Shown in pieces: positions 56,393-62,723 of a DNA stretch of 64,000 bases. The position numbers and the translations under genes were made by a program. Numbering within the stretch: the first letter of the stretch is position 1; the number at the start of each line of letters is the position of its first letter. Where the stretch lies: positions 1 to 64,000 of IMG/VR virus record IMGVR_UViG_3300044736_000016. One strand, written 5' to 3'. Origin of the DNA: a virus. Below the pieces are notes generated by a model that saw nothing but the letters and a program-made list of their open reading frames with translations, ran no database searches and was not told the DNA's origin.

Positions 56393-56689
56393 TCACGGCA
56401 GCCACCCGGTCAGCCAGAGCCACTGACGGCGACGGCGGGATGGACGCGGACGTAGCAGCATGATGAGCCCCATCGCCTCCCACGTCCTGCCCATCTCTGC
56501 GACCACCTCGGAGGCGTGGCCGGTCTGCTCCACGGGGATACGCAAACTCGCCCTGTCCGCATCCAGCATGAGTAGCGACGGGAACCCGCGCGTAGCCTCT
56601 GCGACGGCCCGCATGCGCTCGACTGCATCGCCAGACGTGATGACCCATGCGTCCGGATGTGGCAGGCGGAATCGGTCGTCCGTGGTCAT
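56393..56689 (-). CDS. Hypothetical protein
   Basis: 98 residues with PDAWVITSGDAVERMRAVAE, PSLLMLDADRASLRIPVEQT and a basic C-terminus (RPRPSRRRRQW). ATGA overlap with the previous gene. Unrecognised. Confidence 0.6.
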   Translation of the reverse strand: MTTDDRFRLPHPDAWVITSGDAVERMRAVAEATRGFPSLLMLDADRASLRIPVEQTGHASEVVAEMGRTWEAMGLIMLLRPRPSRRRRQWLWLTGWLP

Positions 56690-57015
56690 CTTTGGGACTC
56701 CGTCTTGGTGCGCTTACGGCGCGGCTTGCGGGGTGGTGGCAGATAATCTAACGCGACGTCCAGCGCCACCTTCGCTGCGATGAGGTCATCCCGCGCGAGT
56801 GCTGTCCGTGCGTCGATGGCGGCTCGTGCAGTATCAACCAGCCAATCGCATGCTTCCTTGTCCACCTCATACTCGGAGGAACCGGCCACGAACTCCTCTG
56901 CCACTGCCAGCCGCTCCTCTGCCGTGGTGGCAGAGTCAAAGGTACGCGGGGTGTATTCGACGTCAAGCGCTCCGGCCTCGTCACCCATATCCGAACTCGG
57001 TGCGGGATCGATCAT
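56686..57015 (-). CDS. Hypothetical helical protein
   Basis: 109 residues: acidic, helical (TTAEERLAVAEEFVAGSSEY; DTARAAIDARTALARDDLIA) with a basic tail (PPRKPRRKRTKTE). ATGA overlaps. Confidence 0.6.
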   Translation of the reverse strand: MIDPAPSSDMGDEAGALDVEYTPRTFDSATTAEERLAVAEEFVAGSSEYEVDKEACDWLVDTARAAIDARTALARDDLIAAKVALDVALDYLPPPRKPRRKRTKTESQR

Positions 57016-57221
57016 CTGTATCCCCCTATCCTCAGCCAGCGGGCGAGGGTGAGTAGCCACGGACAGCGGCGGGCGGGGTTCGCGCACAAGACGAGTTCCT
57101 CGAAGGGCTCGTCTGGCCCGAGTTCGCGTCGCCGGGATGGGTCCCACGGTTTGCCGTCGTCTGTGCGCACCTCGCCAAGCATGTTGCCTTCAAGGTCATA
57201 CAAGTACTCGGGCTCATCCAT
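57012..57221 (-). CDS. Hypothetical protein
   Basis: 69 residues; YLYDLEGNMLGEVRTDDGKP is a beta hairpin, FEELVLCANPARRCPWLLTL follows. Eight-base overlap with the gene upstream. Unrecognised. Confidence 0.6.
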   Translation of the reverse strand: MDEPEYLYDLEGNMLGEVRTDDGKPWDPSRRRELGPDEPFEELVLCANPARRCPWLLTLARWLRIGGYR

Positions 57222-57489
57222 GGCAGTGCGACCTCAGCGGAGAGGTATCGCCACAGATCAGCCACGTTGCTGCGCCAGCGTAGATGATGAATCCACCGAT
57301 CACCTGCAAGAGCGGTGAGGAGGAGACCGTCCAGACAACGAGCGTCGACAGGATCGGTGCCAGCACTACCAACAGGAAGCGGAGCCTCTCGGTGTGGTGT
57401 TCTTGCGAGTCGATGAGTAGATCCACGGCTGCGATCCTCTCCTCGATGGTGAAGTCGCGTATTGGTTCGGGATGCTCTGTCTCGCTCAC
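57214..57489 (-). CDS. Two-TM membrane protein
   Basis: 91 residues from GTG 57489 (GTGA overlap): acidic helix (TIEERIAAVDLLIDSQ), then RLRFLLVVLAPILSTLVVWT and LLQVIGGFIIYAGAATWLIC. Confidence 0.6.
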   Translation of the reverse strand: MSETEHPEPIRDFTIEERIAAVDLLIDSQEHHTERLRFLLVVLAPILSTLVVWTVSSSPLLQVIGGFIIYAGAATWLICGDTSPLRSHCHG

Positions 57490-57887
57490 GGCGTGAACCT
57501 CCGTACGCTCTCGCTGGCAGCCTTGCGTCGAGCGTGTGCCCATGCTATCGGAGTACCGTCAGGCAGGTGGCAGGGACGTCCCATCTCGGACCCACAGTGC
57601 GGGCAGGCTACGTCTCTCGGCGGCCCGCGGTAGAGCGGGTTGCGGCACACGTCGTCGGTGGTACTGACCAGCCAGCCGCATCCCTGCCGCCCACAACGCA
57701 CGTAGCAGCCGCAGGAGCCCATACCCTGTGCGCCGCAGGGCTCAGGACGTGCCGGCAGCAGGATGGTCAGCGATCCTGTCGTCGTGGTATCTTGGTCTGG
57801 GCTGCGGTGAGGGTGATGCCCCGGGCGGGACTGACGAGTTGCGCGAAGGGTGGGCGTTCCGATCCGCAGCCCATCAGTCGTGCTCAC
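57486..57887 (-). CDS. Zinc protein with two ribbons
   Basis: 133 residues from GTG 57887, which overlaps the previous stop (GTGA); ATG 57722 would give only the 78-residue zinc part. The latter has GSCGCYVRCGRQGCGW and VACPHCGSEMGRPCHLPDGT, a mercury-like CPxCG..PCH.P motif used in many actinobacterial zinc proteins. Confidence 0.6.
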   Translation of the reverse strand: MSTTDGLRIGTPTLRATRQSRPGHHPHRSPDQDTTTTGSLTILLPARPEPCGAQGMGSCGCYVRCGRQGCGWLVSTTDDVCRNPLYRGPPRDVACPHCGSEMGRPCHLPDGTPIAWAHARRKAASESVRRFTP

Positions 57888-58090
57888 TCTGGGCCGAGCT
57901 CCGTCAGCGCATCCCACATCTCCCGGCCGGCTGAGCACCATGCCTTGGGCTCCACGTTCCCGCTGTAGAGTAGTGTGGCTTCGGCGGCGGCACACTTCGG
58001 ACACTCAGCGCAGTGTGCCGAGATAGCCTCATAGACGAGTTCGCGAACCATGGTGGTAGGGACGATCTCGCCCTTATTTATCTTGCTCAT
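57884..58090 (-). CDS. Hypothetical protein with CAECPKC
   Basis: 68 residues: LVYEAISAHCAECPKCAAAE, a helix with a Cys cluster, and AWCSAGREMWDALTEL. Possible zinc or anti-sigma-like fold (HxxxCxxC is present: HCAECPKC). ATGA overlap. Confidence 0.6.
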   Translation of the reverse strand: MSKINKGEIVPTTMVRELVYEAISAHCAECPKCAAAEATLLYSGNVEPKAWCSAGREMWDALTELGPE

Positions 58091-58317
58091 GGCAGCAACG
58101 CCTTGGCTTCTCTTAGGAGACGCTGTGCCTGAGAGATGATGCGACGTACCTCGGCACGTTCCTTCCTGCCGTGGGTCGACATAGCGCAGGCGTCGATGAG
58201 GAGATCCTTCGCCTCCCACACCTTGTCGTATGCCATGCGCTCTACGGTGACAATCGGCGCGACGGCCACGTCGCAGGGCCTGTATTCGCCCATGTCGGGG
58301 TCTCCGTGTCCTCTCAT
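58087..58317 (-). CDS. Hypothetical helical protein
   Basis: 76 residues; VTVERMAYDKVWEAKDLLID and RAEVRRIISQAQRLLREAKA are helices. ATGA overlaps. Unrecognised. Confidence 0.55.
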   Translation of the reverse strand: MRGHGDPDMGEYRPCDVAVAPIVTVERMAYDKVWEAKDLLIDACAMSTHGRKERAEVRRIISQAQRLLREAKALLP

Positions 58318-58700
58318 ATCGCATCTCCGTGTGTCGGTGCTGGGTGGTTCTCATGCCGAGGATCGCTGGGAGGGAGTACGCACCATCCGGGCATGCAGTC
58401 GGCGTGAGGGCGCTCTGCTCCGAATGCGCACAGCGGTGCGGGCGCGGCGTACCTGATCTCGGCAAGCCGAACGTTGGCGCGATCCATGGTGGCAAGGCGG
58501 GCAGGCGTCTCGTCCTCGCGGTAGCAGTTCACGTCCCAGCGGCTAGCCCAGAACTTTCCGCCAAAGCCTAGCGAGCCGCAGAAGCGGAACTCATCGCCAG
58601 ACGCCCCCGTGTCGAACCACTGCGCGAAGTAGTCACGACTCGCTTCTCGGGCCGCGCACTCCTCAACGAGAACATCATAGATGCGGTTGGCGGCGCTCAT
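58314..58700 (-). CDS. Hypothetical protein
   Basis: 128 residues. EFRFCGSLGFGGKFWASRWD and VNCYREDE form a compact beta region; C-terminal half has CAFGAERPHADCMPGWC. I believe similar proteins occur in other phages, without a function. ATGA overlaps. Confidence 0.6.
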   Translation of the reverse strand: MSAANRIYDVLVEECAAREASRDYFAQWFDTGASGDEFRFCGSLGFGGKFWASRWDVNCYREDETPARLATMDRANVRLAEIRYAAPAPLCAFGAERPHADCMPGWCVLPPSDPRHENHPAPTHGDAI

Positions 58701-58909
58701 GCTGGGTCTCCTTGGTGGTTGCGCCGATGTGCTGCCTTCCGGCACGTCGCCGAGCAGAAACGCTTTGTGCTCCGCTCCCCTGCCATCGGCTGACGGCACT
58801 GCTCGCAGACTTGGACGAGGTTGAGCGCGTCGAGGTCGATCGCCAACTCCGCGACGAGGTGGGAGCCGTCTATCCGCAGGCTGGTGACCTTCACGGAAAG
58901 CTCGGTCAC
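58697..58909 (-). CDS. Treble-clef-like zinc protein
   Basis: 70 residues from GTG 58909 (GTGA overlap). C-terminal VCEQCRQPMAGE and RFCSATCRKAAHRRNH, the CxxC...CSxxCR module shared with 36016 and 61469. Confidence 0.6.
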   Translation of the reverse strand: MTELSVKVTSLRIDGSHLVAELAIDLDALNLVQVCEQCRQPMAGERSTKRFCSATCRKAAHRRNHQGDPA

Positions 58910-59226
58910 GACTGCGGATGCGAGCAGGGACGGATTGCGCCGACACTCCATCCCTGACCATCTTCACACTCGATGACAAGCCAGCAGCACCGACAACTCC
59001 GACAGATGTAGCCAGCAGCACTGAGCAACGAGAAGCGGGATGACCCCGAGACTTCGCCGACCCAAGCCTGTCCGGGTGTGTGGCCAGCGCGTCGCATCCT
59101 GCCCATGAGTGCTGCACGGGCTGCATCAATGGACGAGGCGTGGGTCACGGTCTCAGGCTGAGCCGCGTAGGGTCGGCTGCCCTCAGTCCGCAGGGAGGTG
59201 ATCCGCGCTCCGGTGAGGTCAGTCAT
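58906..59226 (-). CDS. Hypothetical zinc protein, paralogue of the gene at 59462
   Basis: 106 residues. QPETVTHASSIDAARAALMG, RMRRAGHTPGQAW and YICRSCRCCWLVIECEDGQG align with the gene at 59462 over its whole length. Helix plus CxxC ribbon. ATGA overlap. Confidence 0.65.
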   Translation of the reverse strand: MTDLTGARITSLRTEGSRPYAAQPETVTHASSIDAARAALMGRMRRAGHTPGQAWVGEVSGSSRFSLLSAAGYICRSCRCCWLVIECEDGQGWSVGAIRPCSHPQS

Positions 59227-59465
59227 TCGGTTCCTCCGTTGTCATCTGCGCCGCACTGAAAGCAACGACGCCCGCGAGATGCTGACGGTGAAAGCCGCAC
59301 GATGCGGGCACTGCTGCGCCAACCGGATGCCTCCCACTCTGCCCAAAGTTCATAAAGCTTCTGCTGGCACGGGCCGCAGTGGATGATGCCAACAGGCTTG
59401 GAGCGGCCTGACGTGTACTCCCATTGCTGGTACCAACGGGATGGGTCTGCTGTGAGGTCGGTCAT
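59223..59465 (-). CDS. Zinc-ribbon protein
   Basis: 80 residues: IIHCGPCQQKLYELWAEWEA and GRRCFQCGADDN, a CxxC...CxxC pair around a helix. Sits between the two paralogues. ATGA overlaps both sides. Confidence 0.6.
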   Translation of the reverse strand: MTDLTADPSRWYQQWEYTSGRSKPVGIIHCGPCQQKLYELWAEWEASGWRSSARIVRLSPSASRGRRCFQCGADDNGGTE

Positions 59466-59740
59466 CGCGCGTCGCCTGTGCAAATCGTGATGGCATCGAC
59501 GAGCCATCCATGGCCCATATCGCCGTACTCGATAACCATCGAACTACTACGGCAGCGTGCGCAAACATACCTTGCACCTCGCCATGGAAGAGAGGTGGGT
59601 GACACGCCCGCCCATTCTAGTTGCGGTACGTGGCCAGCGCGGCGCATCCGCCGCATGATGGTCGCGCGTGCAGCATCCATCGACGAAGCTAGGGTTATCG
59701 TCTCGGGCTGAACTGCTGGGGACTGCGCCGACTGTTCCAT
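59462..59740 (-). CDS. Hypothetical zinc protein, paralogue of the gene at 58906; leaderless mRNA
   Basis: 92 residues: QPETITLASSMDAARATIMR, RMRRAGHVPQLEW, YVCARCRSSSMVIEYGDMGH. ATG 59740 is 6 bases after TATGCT, so it starts the leftward transcript with its initiator codon. Confidence 0.65.
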   Translation of the reverse strand: MEQSAQSPAVQPETITLASSMDAARATIMRRMRRAGHVPQLEWAGVSPTSLPWRGARYVCARCRSSSMVIEYGDMGHGWLVDAITICTGDAR

Positions 59741-59746
59741 GCCAAG

Positions 59747-59778
59747 AGCATACCACGCTATTCGCCGTAGCGTGGCAA
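59747..59778 (-). promoter_or_regulatory. Leaderless promoter with palindromic operator
   Basis: Minus strand: CCACGCTA and TAGCGTGG (59753-59775) form a perfect 8-bp inverted repeat directly before TATGCT (59752-59747), then CTTGGC and ATG 59740. TTGCCA (59778-59773) is upstream at a 20-base spacing, so the -35 is weak. Confidence 0.6.
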
Positions 59779-60123
59779 CCCATCACGGCAATCTGCGTCA
59801 GGCGTCGCCAGACTGGATACTGCCCAGGGCGTAGGCGACGGGCTCTGGCTGGGCGGCGCTGAGGGACGTGGCTGCCGCTGTGCGTGGGGTTGGGCGGGGT
59901 GCTGGCCTCCGGGGCGGTACGGGGCGCTCGTAGCACGCTGGCGTGACCGTCCGCCGTTCGGTGCGGGTCGGCTGCTCGAGGATGGCGAACCTGTCCCGCC
60001 TCCGTGTCCTGCCGGCGACTCCGAGCAGGGCGGGGTGCAGGCTCGGGCCAGCTGCGTCGCCGTGGTGGGGATCAGGACGGCAGCGACGGTAGCGAGAGCC
60101 ACCAAGCCGCGACGTGCGTGCAT
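59758..60123 (-). CDS. Secreted Pro-rich protein
   Basis: 121 residues with a signal peptide: MHARRGLVALATVAAVLIPT then TATQLARA, cleavage likely after ARA. The mature part is Ser/Pro/Gln-rich and disordered, with an early CTPPCSESP. GGAGG lies 8 bases before ATG 60123. Its last codons overlap the promoter of the next operon. Possible surface or exclusion protein. Confidence 0.6.
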   Translation of the reverse strand: MHARRGLVALATVAAVLIPTTATQLARACTPPCSESPAGHGGGTGSPSSSSRPAPNGGRSRQRATSAPYRPGGQHPAQPHAQRQPRPSAPPSQSPSPTPWAVSSLATPDADCRDGLPRYGE

Positions 60124-60875
60124 GTCGGTCGCCTCCGTGCGTGGGTGTGACGCACGTATGACGATCCACGGCGCGCGAATCCTGCCCGCGAACTCACGCG
60201 GCGCGGCGAAATTGGCACACGTAGGCTTTACGGTGTCCCCTCTACCTCGCGCGTGGTCTTGCTTCGGTTCTCTGGGGTTGGCCCGTGGTCCACAGCCCGT
60301 GCCGTGGTTGTTGCTACGCCCGTCCCCCACCCTGCCATCACCGGATCCAGCAGCGGAGTATCTGTCGCCCCCCCTATATCCCCCACACGGAAGATACAGA
60401 GAGGACGACATGCAGCATCACCGTCACCGTTGCGTGATCACTGCTACCGGGTTCCCTTGACCTTGCGGCCACCGCCTCATTTCACTCAGCGGCTTACCCG
60501 GATCGACGCGCCGCCTGCAACGGCCGTCGGCATGGGCTCGTTCAAGCCAACGTGTTTATGTGGCCCGCGCCTTCCTTACCCTGCATCCCGCATCCCCCGA
60601 GTAGCCGGTGGGCGGACCCTGGCCGGGAACTAGATGGGGCGGCGCTGCTGGGTGTGCGCGTCGTCGTGGCCGTAGCCACGGACCGAGGCTGGGCCTACCG
60701 GGTACCCATGGGGTCTCCGACGCGGTACGATGAGCCCGCGAGGCAGCGGCTTGGACGGTCTCATCTCCGTCCCCTCAGTGCTAGCTGAGGCGCTGGGAGT
60801 ATTGTTACTCACGCAGGCCGCGCCTCGCAACCACCCGCCCCACGATGCCGTGGTATCTGAATGCCGCTGACCGTT
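60124..60875. other. Gene-poor stretch
   Basis: No convincing gene. It holds a 16-codon frame (ATG 60410 to TGA 60460) behind GAGAGGA, a pyrimidine-rich run before it (60367-60385), and a GGCAT/ATGCC-like site near 60848-60867 that contains GTGGTATC but is not followed by a start codon at leaderless distance. Several antisense frames (60630-60830) have poor codon use. Confidence 0.4.
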
Positions 60876-61073
60876 CTACTCCGCGCTAGGTAGCAGAACC
60901 GCAGCCGTCTTGGCCAGCACCGCGGCCCGTCCACGGCTCATCGCAGGCCGAGCACGGCGGATGTGGCGCAGTACCGCTCCCGCATCCCCGACGAACACGC
61001 GGCAGCCCTCCAGCGTCACCACGTACCCACGTGCCCTTATCCCCGCCAGCGTCCTAGCCTGACTGCGGCTCAT
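60876..61073 (-). CDS. Small hypothetical protein
   Basis: 65 residues: ARTLAGIRARGYVVTLEGCR, VFVGDAGAVLRHIRRARPAM, AVLAKTAAVLLP. A YVV...GDAG pattern suggests a small alpha/beta fold. Weak ribosome site and no coupling, so confidence is modest. Confidence 0.5.
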   Translation of the reverse strand: MSRSQARTLAGIRARGYVVTLEGCRVFVGDAGAVLRHIRRARPAMSRGRAAVLAKTAAVLLPSAE

Positions 61074-61111
61074 CGCAGCCGTGGGCGGCCCGCTTCTCTC
61101 CTTGGTCCCCA

Positions 61112-61126
61112 GTATCCAAGGGATAC
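61112..61126. repeat. Palindrome (CAGTATCC family)
   Basis: GTATCCAAGGGATAC with outer arms CCAG/CTGG, just after the minus-strand stop at 61140. Fourth member of the family. Confidence 0.6.
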
Positions 61127-61139
61127 GGCTGGAGCCAAC

Positions 61140-61472
61140 CTACGGGGCTGCGGCGTCCACGGCTGCGACGGCCTTCGCCAGCAGCTCACGAGTGTGCGTC
61201 CCGGCAGGCGTGCCGTAGGTGAGATCGGCGCGGGCGGCGAGCAGGACCGCCTCTAGGAGTGCCATCCGTTCTGCATCTGGCCATGGTCGGACGTACTCAG
61301 CGAGTCGGTCGTCGTCTAGCCATGCCCACTCAGCAACGAGGTTGATGTCGATCTCATGGTCGTGCATCCACGGCTCATCGATGCCCTTCTCCTCGGGCAG
61401 ACTATGGTCGATCGCCTTGCCGCTGTACGCCGCGCGCACCGCCACCGCATCCCCATCCTTGTACTCGCTCAT
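61140..61472 (-). CDS. Hypothetical acidic protein
   Basis: 110 residues: DEPWMHDHEIDINLVAEWAW, LAEYVRPWPDAERMALLEAV and a helical C-terminus. ATGA overlap with the gene upstream. Unrecognised. Confidence 0.6.
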   Translation of the reverse strand: MSEYKDGDAVAVRAAYSGKAIDHSLPEEKGIDEPWMHDHEIDINLVAEWAWLDDDRLAEYVRPWPDAERMALLEAVLLAARADLTYGTPAGTHTRELLAKAVAAVDAAAP

Positions 61473-61669
61473 GGCTGGGGATGGTAGCGCGGATCGATCT
61501 CAGCCTTGCGTCGCCGTAGGTCCATGATTCCGCATGCCTTGGAGCAGAACAGAGCGTCAGAGCGCTTCGGCAGGAACCACACTCCGCAGCGAGGGTTGTG
61601 GCACTGCGTGAGGCCGTCTGGTAGGGCTCGGACGGTGACGCGAGGCCCAGTCTTGCGTGCCGCGGTCAC
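61469..61669 (-). CDS. Treble-clef-like zinc protein
   Basis: 66 residues: TQCHNPRCGVWFLPKRSDAL then FCSKACGIMDLRRRKAE, like the genes at 36016 and 58697. CGI-type CSxxC with basic end. ATGA overlaps. Confidence 0.6.
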   Translation of the reverse strand: MTAARKTGPRVTVRALPDGLTQCHNPRCGVWFLPKRSDALFCSKACGIMDLRRRKAEIDPRYHPQP

Positions 61670-62589
61670 CGGGTGGGCGCAGTGTGCAGGCGGTAGTCGT
61701 GCTCTACACGGCCGATCTGTGCGTCGCCACGGGCATGCTGCGGTACCCAGAACTTGCCCTCGTGCCGCCCGAACAGGAGGCCACGCCCGTACTTGGGACC
61801 GTAGTGGTGGAAGGAGCCTCGGACGCTGGTGAGTGGTACGCCCCCGCCTTGGCCACCTACACCTCCGCGAGTTGATCGGCCAACGGGGAACACGTTGAGC
61901 GTCTTCACGGTCACACCCATAGCGGCCAGTCGTCGCCGCTCAGGGCGAGGACGCTGGGGCTCTACAAGTTCTACATTGCGGCACGCGAGGAAGTTGAACG
62001 TTCCGAGCAGAACGAGAAGCGCCTCGTCCCATGCGTAGTCGTGGTCGTGGATGATGTCGATAGAGCGGATGTCCGCTGGGCTGCCGTCCTCATAAATATC
62101 GATCTGCCATGAGTGCAGCGGTCCTACAGTCGTGGCCAAGCCGCCCTGGCCCCTACCCCCGACCCACATGAAGGCTAAGACGCGCCAAAACACATCGTCT
62201 TCCCTGACGACGTGGACCGGCTGGTTGTGGGGGATCGGCTTTCCAATATCATCCCAGGAATTCCCCAGCAGTTCGTCACGTTGAGTAGAGACGAGGTGGA
62301 GGACGAATACCGTGCCATATTCGTTGACAAAGCACACGGCTGCCTCGCGCCAGGGTTGAGCGATGCACGGGTGGTCCTCGTAGACAGCCACTGGGCGAGC
62401 AGATGTTTTGAGCGATTCGTAGATCGCCGTAGCGTCGACCACGACTGGATCTTCAACTAGCTCAAGCGCTCGCTCCGTCACTTTGGCTCCTGCGGCCTGC
62501 TGCGGCGTGCTCGCTGTGGCCGGGCAGGGGTTGCCTGCGCGGTGCCTGCGGAGATCGCTTATGACCTTAGCGATGGGCTCTGCGGTCAT
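61666..62589 (-). CDS. Hypothetical protein, first gene of its operon
   Basis: 307 residues. N-half: EPIAKVISDLRRHRAG and an acidic alpha/beta region (VVVDATAIYESLKTSARPVA, GTVFVLHLVSTQRDELLGNS). C-half: Gly/Arg-rich VKTLNVFPVGRSTRGGVGGQ and PKYGRGLLFGRHEGKFWVPQ. Unrecognised. ATG 62589 overlaps a five-codon frame that begins 6 bases after a TATCAT box; ATG 62652 is upstream of that promoter. Confidence 0.55.
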   Translation of the reverse strand: MTAEPIAKVISDLRRHRAGNPCPATASTPQQAAGAKVTERALELVEDPVVVDATAIYESLKTSARPVAVYEDHPCIAQPWREAAVCFVNEYGTVFVLHLVSTQRDELLGNSWDDIGKPIPHNQPVHVVREDDVFWRVLAFMWVGGRGQGGLATTVGPLHSWQIDIYEDGSPADIRSIDIIHDHDYAWDEALLVLLGTFNFLACRNVELVEPQRPRPERRRLAAMGVTVKTLNVFPVGRSTRGGVGGQGGGVPLTSVRGSFHHYGPKYGRGLLFGRHEGKFWVPQHARGDAQIGRVEHDYRLHTAPTR

Positions 62590-62595
62590 CGGACA

Positions 62596-62639
62596 GTACT
62601 CATGCGAGCATGATACCGAAACCGAGTTGAGATCGGCAA
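62596..62639 (-). promoter_or_regulatory. Promoter with inverted repeat at the start point
   Basis: Minus strand: TTGCCG (62639-62634), 18-base spacer, TATCAT (62615-62610), then 6 bases to ATG 62603 of a five-codon frame that overlaps the next ATG (62589). GTATCATGC/GCATGAGTAC (62616-62596) is a near-perfect inverted repeat over the -10 box and start point. Confidence 0.55.
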
Positions 62640-62723
62640 CATGGCTCGGCATGGTAGCGCCAGCCTCGGCCTGACGCAGCGGGTAGGCGCGGGCAAACCC
62701 ACAGGCACGGCGATCCTGCGCCC

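Noticed and set aside
60848-60867. Further copy of the operator-promoter unit
   Set aside because: Elements are present but in a different order; no start codon at 6-7 bases and no gene follows.
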